The position numbers and the translations under genes are program-made. A stretch of 64,000 bases of DNA from Telopea speciosissima. Taxonomy: Eukaryota; Streptophyta; Magnoliopsida; Proteales; Proteaceae. A model generated the notes under the pieces. It worked only from the letters and a program-made list of their open reading frames with translations. It was not told where the DNA came from and did not search any database. Shown one piece after another: positions 1-11,600 of this stretch. Numbering within the stretch: position 1 is the stretch's first letter; each line of letters begins with the position of its first letter. Where the stretch lies: the NCBI RefSeq assembly GCF_018873765.1, contig NC_057923.1:9684413-9748412 (forward strand). Direction: 5' to 3'.

Positions 1-1562
1 CCTTATGAGGTGCAGAAGGTCACGGCTACCCTCATGAAGGGAGGGATAAAGAGGAAATTAGACAAGAGGAAGGCAAGGGAAGAGTTTGACGATGCAATAC
101 TGGAGAGACGGGCAGAGGCAAGAGGAGGGGACTCAAGACTCTGGTTTTGATTCTGCTGAGAAGTTTGAGCCTGCCGATGTGGAGACAAAGATAGAGGCCT
201 GATAGATATGGCAGGTGACCAGAGCGAGTCATGTCACACGTCAACAGGAGCAAGATAGAGGCAAGGAGTTCTGTGAAAGAGCTAGTTCCTCCAGAGCAGT
301 TAGAGGAGAGGCTGGTCTTAGTAGTAGTAGTTCTAGACCTAGAGGCGGCTGCAGGAGAGGCTGGTCCTAGTGATCATGGCAAGGGTAAGAAGAAACAGAA
401 TCAGCCATGTTGGTATTTAGGAGGTCTTAGAGTATGAGGGCAGCCCCACCACCCCCATCCCCAGAGGACAGTGGTGATGATGATCCTGTTGAGATACTTC
501 AGCAGGATCTTGCAGTTTACAGACCGAGAGTACATAGAGAAAGCTGAAGCAGGTGTGGGGTTAGTGGAAGGGTATGGTAGGGGGGGGGGGAGAGTAAGCG
601 TCGAAGTGGTTCTTTTCACCATAGCATTCCAGCACATGCCACTCAGAGGCCCTACTATCAGAACATGTTAGACACTGTGGGGAAGACTGGGGAGGGAGTG
701 AAGGGCCTCACTACCTATGAGTTGATGAATGTGTATCTGCCCCAGCAGAAGGAGGAGTTAAAGGAGTATATTGAGACCCTCAAGGGCCTATGGTCAGATT
801 ATGGGGTCACTGTGATGTGTGATGGTTGGACTAGACCTATTAGACAGTCCATCATCAACTTCATAGTATTGTGATGGGAGGACTGTGTTCCTCAAGCTAA
901 TTGATGCATTCAAGGAAAAGAAGGATGCAAAATATATTTATAACTTGTTGAAGGAGGTGGGGTTAGAGAACGCTGTCCAAGTGGTGAGGGACATGAGTAG
1001 TAACTTCAAGAAGCCGGGGGAGAAACTGATGAACAACAGTAGATATCGCCCACTTACATTGACTTTATGCTGAAGGACATGGGGAAGAAAACATTGGTAC
1101 AGAGTGTGGTCGAGAGAGCAAGACAAGCGACCACATTTGTGTGCAATCATGGATATGCCTTACAGCTACTGAGGATCAAGTGAGGTGGGGATTTCACGAG
1201 ATTTGCCACCAACTACATTGCCCAAAAGAGCTTTGAGGCAAAAAAGGTAGGACACAGATCTATGTTTGCCTCAAAGGAGTGGTTTGGTTGGAAAGAGGCA
1301 GGTTCTCCAGGGGGTAGAGCTGCACAGTGGACCATATCCAGTGATCTATTCTAGTACAACCTGAAGGTCTTCACATTATTTGAGCCAGTGGTGAAGGTGT
1401 TGAGGATTATAGACTCCGAGAAGAAGCCTACCCTACCAGACTTGTATGGCACTGGAGATGATGATGTACCACATGGTAGCGGTGATACCATGTGGTGGTA
1501 GGAGTTACGTCCTGATCAAAAAAGATTGTTGAGAAAGGCAACTTATGCATCCACTGCATAAG
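1..1562 (+). pseudogene. hAT transposase, N-terminal and central part (decayed)
   Basis: This is the first of three pieces of a plant hAT-superfamily transposase (DUF659 type). The left edge encodes a degraded start (YEVQKVTATLMKGG) that in the family follows a BED zinc finger, which would lie left of the window. The clearest stretch is 665-1073, with TTYELMNVYLPQQKEEL and CDGWTRP, followed after a one-codon stop and frame change by FLKLIDA, KDAKYIYNLLKEVG and VQVVRDMSSNFKKPGEKLM. The reading continues to about 1560 with ATTFVCNHGYALQLLR, RFATNYIAQKSF and LRPDQKRLLRKATYAS. Several stop codons and frameshifts make it non-functional. The protein would normally bind the element ends and cut and paste the DNA. 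The coding order resumes at 3180 and 4302 after LINE insertions. I am sure of the family and less sure of the exact left limit. Confidence 0.85.
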
Positions 1563-1614
1563 GCTGGTGAGTTTGTAATTTTTAGTTTATATAATATTTG
1601 GGCTTTCGGTGAAT

Positions 1615-2358
1615 TAAAGTGGGATGGATGAAGTGGAGAGGTGCGTCCAGAGTACTGTGTAACCGACGCATTCCTTTAAAGCTTAAAGGAAATTCTATAG
1701 GACTATTGTTCAACCAACCATGATGTATGGGGCAGAATGTTGGGCATTTAAGAAGTGTCATATTGATAAGCTTTGTGTAGCAGAGATGAGGATGTTAAGA
1801 TGGATGTGTGGAAAAACAAGGATAAAGTACGAAATGAACATATAAGAGCGGACTTGGGAGTTGTCCCGATCAGTGACAAGCTCTGAGAGAGCCGCTTAAG
1901 GTGGTATGGTCATATTCAATAGAGGCCTAGGGACGTCCCAGTAAGGAGGAGTGATATGATTCCGATTGAAGGAGCTAAAAGAGGTAGGGGTAGACCTAAA
2001 ATGACCATAGAAGAAGTGGTAAGGAAGGACATGCATAGTTTAGGTCTTGTACCAAGTATGACCTCAGACAGAGCCTATTAGAGGGCAAGGATCCATGTCG
2101 CAGACCCCATGTAGCTAAGAATCTCTTGATGTGTTGGGCTGTGCATCTTTCCTCTTACTATCTTTCATCTTTCTATTTATATCCCATCTTTCATTAGTCT
2201 TTCTCTTTTCTTCATTTCTCACCTCTTTCCCCATCCCTTTTTTCCATACTTTCTTCCCCTTTTAGGTTCAAACTCTGTTTTCCCTACTTTGTTTTGTTTG
2301 CATCCATGTAGCTGATCCCATTAAGTTGGGATAAGGCTGAGTTTTTTGTTGTTGTTGT
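1615..2358 (+). mobile_element. RTE-clade LINE, 5'-truncated 3' end
   Basis: This is a 3' fragment of a plant RTE-type non-LTR retrotransposon. Translation with frame changes gives the typical C-terminal tail after the reverse transcriptase: MYGAECWAFKK, MRMLRWMCGKTR, RLRWYGHIQ, KRGRGRPKMTIEEVVRKDMH and LGLVPSMTSDRA. It ends with the usual GTTGTTGTTGT tail at about 2348-2358, preceded by a motif reading 'cccattaagttgggataagg'. It lacks the endonuclease and the RT core, so it is a dead 5'-truncated copy. It sits between two parts of the hAT pseudogene. At least seven other fragments of this lineage lie in the window. Confidence 0.85.
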
Positions 2359-2361
2359 ACT

Positions 2362-3125
2362 ATATTTGAGCTTCCATCCGAAGCATGCCAAAAGAGCCAA
2401 TGGAAGGGGTGATTTGGTTATTTGGACTGCTTCCTCTTCTGGGTTATTTAGTTCGAAGTCTGCTAGGGATCTTATCAAAGTTCGAGGGCCAACTGCTTCC
2501 TAGCGCAATTTGAACCAGTTTACATCCCTTATTCCCCATCATAGCTTTACAGTTTGGAGGGCCCTCAGATATTGCCTTACAGCGCAGTCTGTCCTTATCC
2601 AGAGGCACATCTCGGTCCCTTCTTCCTGTATCCTTTGTTGGAATGCCATGGAGGATGTCGATCACCTATTCTTCAGCTGTCCCTTCTCCAAAATTTGGTC
2701 TTGGCTCCTAGCTCGTTGCTGGCCTGTTAAAAGGACCATTCTACCTTTCTCACGTTAGTGGATTTGGGTGATATGACATTTGGAGGTTCCTCTATTTGTG
2801 ATCATGTGGGAAATCTGGATTTTGGCGCTGCTATTCATCACATTTGGCAAGAGCATAATCTCAAAAGATGGGACTTCCAACTCCAGATCCTTCCAGCAGA
2901 TTTGGGACTCCATCTCCTTTGACATCAGGAGCAAATTGTCTGGGGTCACTAATAGATGTGTAGATTCTCCTAGAAATAGATATATTGTATCTTCTTGGAA
3001 CCTCCCCCACTCTTTCAAATGTGGGTGTGAAGCTCATGTTTTGGCTTTTGCCTTTGCTTGTATATTCTTCCCCTTTGGGGGCCCCTTTCTTCGTTGGTAT
3101 TAATATATTTTTATGCACAAAAAAA
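2362..3125 (+). mobile_element. L1-type LINE 3' fragment (zf-RVT region)
   Basis: The fragment encodes the zinc-binding region found after the RT of plant L1 LINEs (zf-RVT). Visible words are FTVWRALRYCLTAQSVLIQR, then CILCWNAMEDVDHLFFSCPF and SKIWSWLLARCW, with the Cys-x2-Cys...His-x4-Cys pattern. The downstream reading is degraded and the fragment ends in an A-rich tail near 3118-3126. Stops and frame changes show that it is dead. It directly follows the RTE fragment and precedes the next hAT block at 3180, so it is part of the LINE material that split the hAT gene. Confidence 0.8.
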
Positions 3126-3179
3126 TAACTTCATAAACATTTACAAATTACAAGTGCTATTATGTTATTTTCAGCATAC

Positions 3180-3762
3180 TATCTATATATCCAACATACC
3201 AATACAAGCACAGACTTGGGATGAATCAAGAGTTGATAGATGCAGTGGAGGATGTGGTGGCCAAGTTGGAGCTGAACGCAGACATCAAGTCAGCTGTCAG
3301 CCTATCTTAGTGAGGTATACCTGTAGCTTCTAAAGTTATTACAATCAATGCAATTAATCCCATTAACACATTGATGTTGACGTATCAATGTTTGCAATGG
3401 AAATAGATGAAGAACTTCAGGGATGCACTAGGGACTTTCAGTCATGCTGCCACATAGGACGGTCGGGAAAAGATTGCTCCTGGTAGGTCTATTAATTTAG
3501 TTTCATCATTCAATCCACAATTTTACATATGAATGTATCCAAGTTCGAGCACTTACCAAGAATATTCTAGTGCAGGTGAATGGTGGACACTATATGGGAA
3601 AAATGCACCTAACCTGAGGAAGATAGCTAATAAAGTGCTCTCCTAGACATATTCCGCCTCTAGATGCGAGCGCAACTAGAGTACGGTTTCACTCATCCAC
3701 TCAAAGAGGCGGAACCGATTGAGTCATAAACGTCTTGAACAGCTGCTGTATGTGCACTACAA
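3180..3762 (+). pseudogene. hAT transposase, C-terminal dimerisation region (piece 2)
   Basis: This piece continues the hAT reading. It shows RLGMNQELIDAVEDVVAKLE near 3217-3280, then a degraded NFRDALGTFSHAA, WWTLYGKNAPNLRKIANKVL, and finally a decayed C-terminal dimerisation (Dimer_Tnp_hAT) signature: SLIHSKRRNRL, then KRLEQLLYVHYN at about 3725-3760. Two stop codons and at least one frameshift are visible. The last codons (VHYN) are cut by a LINE insertion at 3763 and resume at 4302 with the same bases repeated, which marks the target duplication. Confidence 0.82.
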
Positions 3763-4301
3763 CAGCAACTCAGCCTTATCCCAACTAAATTGGCCGGCTA
3801 CATGGATCCTTGGCCTCCAATGGGCTCTGGCATCGATACAAATTATAAAACTTAAGCAACATTATGAAAAACACTTTTAACAGCAACAACAACAACAACC
3901 TCCTTATCCCAACAAAATGAAGTCGGCTACACAGATTTTAGCCCTCCAATCGTTCTCTATTCAAGGTCGTACTCGAAGCAAGGCTTAAACTATGCATGTC
4001 TTTCCTCACCACTTCTCCTATGGTCATTTTAGACCTACCCCTAGCTCTTTTAGTTCCTTCAATCTGAATCAAATCACTCCTTTATACTAGAGCATCCAAA
4101 GGCCTCCATTGAACTTGGCCATACCACCTCAAACAACTCTTGTATAGTTTATCCTGTCTCGGGGCAACTCCCAAATCAGCTCTAATATGGTCATTCCTTA
4201 CTTTATCCTTCCTAGTTTTGCCATGCATCCATCTCAACACCCTCATCTCCGCACACTCAGTTTATCTATATGATGCTTCTTAACTGCCCAATATTCCGCT
4301 C
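3763..4301 (-). mobile_element. RTE-clade LINE 3' fragment, antisense
   Basis: Read on the - strand this is another RTE LINE 3' end. The + strand begins with its reverse-complemented tail (cagccttatcccaacta...) and a second nested tail copy with CAACAACAACAACAACC near 3885-3900. Inward come antisense words of the same C-terminal tail (GRGRPKMT-like, RLRWYGQ-like, MLRWMHGKT-like). The flanks carry a near-identical target duplication, TGTATGTGCAC-ACAAC, at about 3747-3761 and 4303-4317. The first copy belongs to the hAT reading before the insert and the second to the reading after it. The doubled tail suggests two insertions, or one copy landing in another. Confidence 0.8.
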
Positions 4302-5414
4302 CAGCTGGTGTATGTGCACAACAACACAAAATTGAGGATGCAGCACATAAGCATGGGGATAGACAATGACAAAGACCCAATCGAACTCAGCAACATCTTC
4401 CAGCTGGAGTCAGATGAGGAAGATCCCCTGTACGAGTAGATGAGGGATCACGATGGCCTAGTGATGGATCAGACCGGTGATGGGCCCAACCTTGAGATTG
4501 CCAGTCAGATGGGGGCGATGTTAGCAAGTTTTTGTCTTCTCAAGAAGGTGGAGTCCACTCACAGACAACTCGATCGTCTGAGTCCCAGCCTGGCGGGTAT
4601 GATGAGGATATTAACTAGTTGCAATCCAGTGGCCACACCGCACACCGTCGCCCTTTATTGGTGGAGATGATGGTGGCAATTGTGGTGGTGATGATGGTGT
4701 TGGTGATGGAGATAGATATGTGAACCTTCAAGAGGAGTCTGACCAGGCAGAGGAGCTGGAGCCTGAGCCAATTCGATTCACAGGAGAGACTCAGTTTGAT
4801 CATGCTACCAAGGATGCCAACCATGGTGCACGTGTACACTCACATACAGGTTATACCAAAGGCCCGTGCCATAGGTTCAGACCAGATGAGGAGCATAACA
4901 CGACGACATGGAGATAGATGTTTCTTTCATGTTTGACACACTTGGAGGCCTCAATATGGAGGGTAGTAGTGAGTTTGGGCAGCCAGGACAGTGGCATGCA
5001 CCATCATTTCACACAAACACATCTAGTGTCGGGTATGGTGGGTATGATCAGCATGGCTCTTCATCATCTTCATTCAGCGCTACTCATGATGATCGGTCAC
5101 AGTGTGTGGCATCTTTCGTTGATAGCATCTTCTCCTTCTCAGGCCCCCAACAGCATCCCTGTCAGCCTGGTACACTAAGCAAGGTTTACAGTGGAGGCAC
5201 ATTCACATCATCTTCCCCACCTAGTGATCTATATCCGAGATTAGGGTACCTAGAGTATGTGGATGATGAGACATATCTGGCTAATATGATAGACTTTGAG
5301 CGTTTCTTCCAACATACCATGACATGGTCATCTTTTGTGACCGAGTCGGAGGAATGGTTTCGTCGGCGACAGCAATCTTCCTCATCTTTCGAGCCCGCCC
5401 GGAACTCTTTTTAG
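4302..5414 (+). pseudogene. hAT transposase C-terminal tail (piece 3)
   Basis: This is the last piece of the hAT gene. After the LINE it reads KLRMQHISMG, DPIELSNIFQLESDEEDPLY, then a stop, then MRDHDGLVMDQTGDGPNLEI. From 4908 to 5414 there is an uninterrupted 168-codon low-complexity tail rich in Ser, Gly, Gln and Tyr. This matches the disordered C-terminal extension of many plant DUF659 hAT transposases and ends at a TAG at 5412-5414. One or more frame changes near 4640-4910 disrupt it. A hAT right TIR was not recognised downstream. Confidence 0.75.
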
Positions 5415-8400
5415 TATTGACATAGAGTAGGAGAATAGGAGGAAGAAGAGGACTTTTGGTTATTTGCACCTTTGGGCTTACATGTGAACTTGTGATTTGT
5501 GAAGTCGGTGACTGTACACTTGTACCTCGGATGTAATATTCTGACATTTAATAATAATAAATGATTTTTCTCCATTTGCCAATTGCAATTGCATAATGTA
5601 ATTGGTTTCTTAATATTTGGTATGTTATAGTACTAAATCATGTGTAACATACGCTATCTTTGAGAAATATACAGGCAAGATACAGCATACACAGCCAACC
5701 TAGGATACGAAATCAAAGTAACAATTTGAGTGTGTTTTTCAAAAATCTAAAGGTTCCACTATGTTTAGATGCTCAATTAGAGCCTCTGCCAAGTTTTAGC
5801 TCAAAATATGGCCGTTTGACCACCAAAAATGGTCAAACAAATCAAACAACCGACCCCTGCAGAATTTCGACCAGAAGTCAATCAAAACCAACTTCTTGAA
5901 CCTTGCTTTTGGGAGTTGAGTCCATATCTGAGGGCAATCTGAACTGTAGAGTACGGTACCAATGGGGGTAGCCCATTGAGACTTGAGAGATATATTCAGA
6001 TGCCTTCTGCTGGTTTGGGAAGTTCCCCCCCCCCCCCATCCATACTTCGGAAATTTAGTATTAAAATAATATTCCAAATCTGTGTCAACTACTGGTCTTC
6101 TTTTAGACATTTTGGGGTTAGGACTTTCACTACAAAATCTCACCATGATTAAGTTTCATTTAGGTGAGATATTTCACCTGGAATCCAAACGACTCATTGT
6201 TGGTTTGAGTGTTTGTCGAGAGGTAGGTGATGACCTACTTCTAATATTTACACGAAGTGTCTTATTCTTGTTAATTTACTCCAAAGCCTTTATTTAAGTT
6301 TATTCTATTTTATCCTCAGTCCTCCTGAAATACCAGGTGGGGCTTCCCCTTTTAAATTATTTACAATTCAGGCCTCAGTCATGTTTGCCTTACTCAAAGA
6401 GATCCCAAATAATTCTGAATAATTATGAAACTGCCACTACTCATTCAATTTGAGTTATTGGTCACTTGAGGGACCATAGCAACTTAGCGATCCAATTTAA
6501 GGGTGTCTGAACCCGGGTTGCATTAATTATGTTGGTGGTGGATTTTCTTTCAAGATAGGAGGAAAGAGACTGCTAGCAATGGAGCCAAAAGGAAAAGGAG
6601 GAAAGGGAATCGCAAAGATGAGGGGAAGGGAGAAGTCGTAAGGTAGTGAGAGAGAAAACAACCTCAATATTAACTAAACCAAACCAATTTTCCACTCCAA
6701 AATTCCATAAATTCTAGTACAATTACAACCCTATTTATAAAGACCAAATAAACTGATTTCAGACTCCTAAACCATAGTTGTCACAGTGTCTACGCGACCA
6801 AGGTGTTGAGGGGGCCTGGACGCAAGGCACCTAGGAGCCAGCCTAGGCAACCAAGGTGTCTCTTAAGTGTTGAAAACTATGTCCCAAACCAATAAAAAAC
6901 CTATCCCTTCAAGTTACCTAAACAAAAACTAACTAAAACTGATCAAATGCTTGCTATAGAGGACTCCAAACAAGTGAACAACATAAACTATTGACTAACA
7001 GTACAATAAAAAATAATTAACTAATAAGGACTCTTTCTAAACTAAACTAACTTAATAGCACATGAGACCCATACAATATTTATCTATATAGTATATACTT
7101 AATCCCGTGTACAGAATTAAGACCCTCAAATATTGGCTTATAAAAGAGGCCCATTACATCAATAAATCCAAACATAAAAAGCAAAAAGTCCATAGAGGTC
7201 AACCATGGGCCAAAACAAAGTTTTCCGAGGCCCGATAGGCCCAATTGGACAATCTCAACTGCATCACCTAATTTGGGATGTCTTCTACATATACACCCAG
7301 CTTCATACATGAACTAATACAGTCAATAAGGACAGAACTAATACTTTTCACCCCTTCAAACAATGATTGTCTTGCATTCACTATTTCCCCTCTTCTCTTT
7401 CACTCCAGAAGTTAAACTTCAGTTTGGGCCTCAAACCAATGCCTCCAGGATATCGGCAAGGTGGCAACCAATCAGACCAGATAGACTAACCACCAGTGTA
7501 GTCAGCGCCTGGTTGGATAAATTACTACTGTTCTCTATTCATGAAGGTCTATACAAGTATACAACAAAGAGCAACAGCAATGCAAAACACACGTGTCATA
7601 ACAAAGACAGGCAACATAAAAACAAGGAGCATAATACTGAATTACCAACTCAGGTTAAGGCATACGCAGAATGGTTGACCTAGTAAGTTGATGAATGACT
7701 TGCTACTGACTGACAGCTAGTCAACTGACTAATCAACACTGCCCAACTAGTACCAAAGAGTACATGTTAAGAAAAAGTGAATATTTTTTACAAATATAAT
7801 TATAGTTAATGATGCAAATGGCATCGTAACAACACTTGATGCAGAAGTGGGACCCTTAGGTCCCGCATTAGCATTATTATTAGATGCCCATTATCATAAG
7901 CAGATTGAGCCTAGCCTAACAGACACAAAACAGGATCCAGGGATTTTTGCACTAACGTAAACAACAGTACATATTTTCTGTTCAGGATCCCAGTAAAATA
8001 TAGAATCACAAACTTTGTAAATATGTATCTCATCAAGAACAGGTAGGAGGCAGAACACCCATCCACCAAATTTACCCAGATGATCTGGCTGATGACCATA
8101 CAGTGGTCAATATGGCCATCTTATCTATGGCAAACTCTTCTACTGGTTGAAAATGGTATGATCAACAATAAAACTAAAAAAACAAAAAACAAAAAAAAAT
8201 TTACAGAAAAGTCAAACAGATTGGATGTTAAAAGGGCATCCAACAAGTTAACATTCAACCTATGGACTCATGCCTCTCTGAGAGACTGATCAGACTGATA
8301 GAATGGAGGCAAGTTCTTGTACATGAGAATCACATGGAAAAGTAAATTTCTGCCATCTTTAAGCAATACTCACGAGGTATGTATGAATAAGAACTTAGAT

Positions 8401-8608
8401 ATCCCCATTTGCAGGTGCAACATTAACTAATTAACAGAATATCTCAGATTCTCCAAGAATTTTATCTTAACTTCATGACTTAAGTATGCCACAAAGAGTA
8501 TTTGTCATTTATCCTGTCCATTAACTTCACCCAATGAAATAAGATGGATGGCACATTCCAAAATTACCAATTAGAAAAACAATTAAGACACTCATATAAA
8601 CATGTTAA
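5415..8608. other. Intergenic spacer with degraded repeats
   Basis: No gene is supported here. The stretch holds a C-homopolymer (6027-6040), A-rich sequence and one short hAT-like element at 6773-6881, listed separately. The - strand between about 7880 and 8160 has an open stretch (words such as FYWDPEQKICTVVYVSAK and GKFGGWVFCLLPVLDE) that I do not recognise. It may be a transposon coding remnant. Confidence 0.5.
6773..6881. mobile_element. Short hAT-like MITE (CGCCTAGG family, copy A)
   Basis: This 109-bp element begins CATAGTTGTCA and ends with the inverse TTGAAAACTATG. It is flanked by a near-perfect 8-bp duplication (TCCTAAAC at 6765-6772, TCCCAAAC at 6882-6889). Its interior carries the words GCACCTAGG and GCCTAGGC. 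It has no coding capacity. The TIR and the 8-bp duplication match four other copies at 55.4, 55.9, 58.4 and 60.9 kb, which places it in the hAT superfamily. Confidence 0.75.
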
Positions 8609-11600
8609 TCATATTATGCTACAAATTTTAACCAAGATGCCCCACAACATTGAGCTTGAAAGGCAAGTCCAGGTCCAGCAATGGAGGAAAAAGTGAGGAA
8701 TTACCTCTTTCGAACCAGGGAAAATCACTTCTTTCAGAAGTTGATACAGCATTTCACGGACCGCTTTATCCTCATCACTTATGCGTTCCCGCAGCTTCTC
8801 TATTATAGCAAGCTTGTGCAACTTCAGCTCTGCCGGATATTTATGTACTAAATCCTTAATACCAATCAATGCATCTTCATCAAAGAAATAAAATTTTTGT
8901 ATCACAATATATCCTTGCCAATTAACAAAGAGATCCAAATCAATTACTACAAGTAAAATCGAGACAACATGAACTTTAAAGAACTTATTTTTTCAAGATT
9001 TCATACATTTGGATAAGATCAGTTTGTTTTAAATATGGCAATGTTTCTGAGAATACTAAATAATGCTTCAAATGAGAATTCAACTTTCATGGACAATTTT
9101 GGCAACCTGGGTACTTGGTGCATTAGTGTGTTCTAGGGACTAAGCAGGGGAAGGTTGTTTCTTGTTTTTGTGATTCCTTGGTGACAGCAATTCTCATAAG
9201 GGCTTTCTTCCTCCTTGAAGCCCTTAATATTGCTCAAGGGGTGACTTGCAAACCTGGTGGTTTAACTGTTTAAGGCAACTCTCACAATGTAGTTGCCAGA
9301 GATTCTCCAACATTAACAGACCTCTGGGCCTAATACTGGATACCCACGTGGCAAAGAAGAGCCCAAATAGCACACAAAGGACCTGCAAATCCAGTCCTGA
9401 CTTTCCCAACCTATAGCATGCTCGAGTACAAAACCATAGAGGGTCTGATCATAGAGCTATTATCATGCCATGATGGTAACAAAAAAAGGAAAATATCCAA
9501 AACAAGGGGATGGATACCTATCAAAATATAAATAAATAAATATGGGAGTGGATCCTCTGAGCTTATGATCAGTTTATCCTTGAACCATCCTATGCGAAAG
9601 TGTATATCTAATGCTAAATGTCTTGGTTGATCCACCTTAGATGTCCTGATCTGGATTGGGAGATCCATCTCAAGATCAGCTGACACCTATCCAGCCCACA
9701 AAATAATCAATTTAACCATGAAAAGTAAGTGGTGAGTCCCATCACATAATATTTAAAATTTTCTTTTCTTTCATATGTTTTACAAGGTATTACGCTAGAG
9801 CTGCCCCAAAAGTTATTAACTGACCACATACGTTGTATGATGCTTTCGGATGATATAGATTTTATCGACAAGACTAGAGAGGGGTTAACTGCCTAGACAA
9901 AATTATGGGAGAATTTTTTAGAATCAAACAGTTCTAAAGTAACCCGGACTAAAACAGAAGAGCTGCATAATGAAGTGGAGAGGTGCTTCTGAAGCATTGT
10001 AGGGTTTATATAATCCATTCCAACCAATGGTTCTTTTTCCTTTTTTTCAATTTGCAATAAAGAAAGCATATTTCATTGCTTTATAAGGTCATATACAGCT
10101 CAATAGCAGAAATAGACAAAACAAAAAGTACAGGACAAACGTATTTGGTCAATTCTAGCTCATTTTACCAATTATTTACATGCTCTCTTAAGGACTGTGA
10201 CTTCAAATTCTCTTGAAGCTGCTTCACAGCCAGAACACAGCAAGGCACAGACTGGACATAGATCTTTTATCCAAGAAAACCCTACAGTCACTCTCATTCC
10301 AAAGGACCCAGCAGTAAATAGCATAGGGTAATAAAATGAGTGGATGATGCAGGGGCATCTAAACATTGAAAGGATGATGAACCATTATTTGGGCCTACCA
10401 CCTCTCTCTGGACCAGCTTTTGGAAGCCCGAATCTGTCCAAGAGGCATGATTTAGGCACAATTTGAAAAGCATAGTCAGTTAGCTTTCCTAAGAGACCAA
10501 GATATTGAAAATCGGAGCTGTTTTGGAAAAGTTATGGCCATGTTACTCTATTACTGAGAACAGAATCCTGTTTTTAGAATCAATACATCTAACGTAGTTT
10601 CAATTTCTTTACTTGGAGAGCACTCCATGGAGTTGCTAAATTCATAACTGGAGTCTAATTTGCAAGTTTATGTCATGGTCACAAAATTAGGAAGTGGTTT
10701 AAAAAATAAGAAATGAATCTTAAAGTTTAGCTTTTTATAAAAAGTTGTCTAAAATTTTTCTATTTTGTTGGATTTTATTTCCTCAAAGCAATTACCCTAT
10801 ATAAGGCAAGTGAACTGGCCAGGCTAAGTATTCAAATTGTTATTTACTTATTGAATTGAAGGAGTTGTTGCTCTACTTTATTGCTCTTCTGGTTAGAGCC
10901 TCTGAGTTCTATATCTATCTGCAAAGGCTCTGTCAAGAGCCCCACCCATTGGAAAGTGATTGAAGGCCAACTGCTGAACCCGATTCGATTGATCACTCCC
11001 TTCTAGTTAGCTGCACTAAACCCTGGGTAAATTGTAGCTTATCTAGTTATCGTTCTCTCCTCATCTTATTCTGCTTTCTCTATATTTTCTTCTCTTTAGT
11101 CTTCTGGCATGTTACTCAGAGATAGTCTAATTCAAGAGTAATGATAATAGATGACAAGATGAGAGAAGTTGATTGAGACGGTTTGGCCATGTGCACTGAA
11201 GATCAGGAAATGCACCACCTCAAAGAAGTGAATTGAAGGAGTTAAAACGACAGGGGAGACAAGAGATGGGTTGAATTAAAACAATGAGGAAAGGCATGAA
11301 CACTTTTGATTAAACAGGAGATGTTACCCTTCATTAGGTGGAATTATGGATGAGTATACATATAGCTGAACCCAAGTAGCAGGCATAAGGTTGAGATTGT
11401 GTTGAGCTGACAGTGTAATGTTCTTAGAACAATGTTCTCAAAATCGAATCCATATCTTAAATGGTATAGAGGTTTTAATTAAATCAGAATGCGTATTGTA
11501 TCATGCAACTCAAAATTTCTATTTATCAAAATCCTACCAGAATATAACACAAATAGGGATAATAAAAAAAAAGGGAAATGTTCCCATGCGCAGTCCACCC

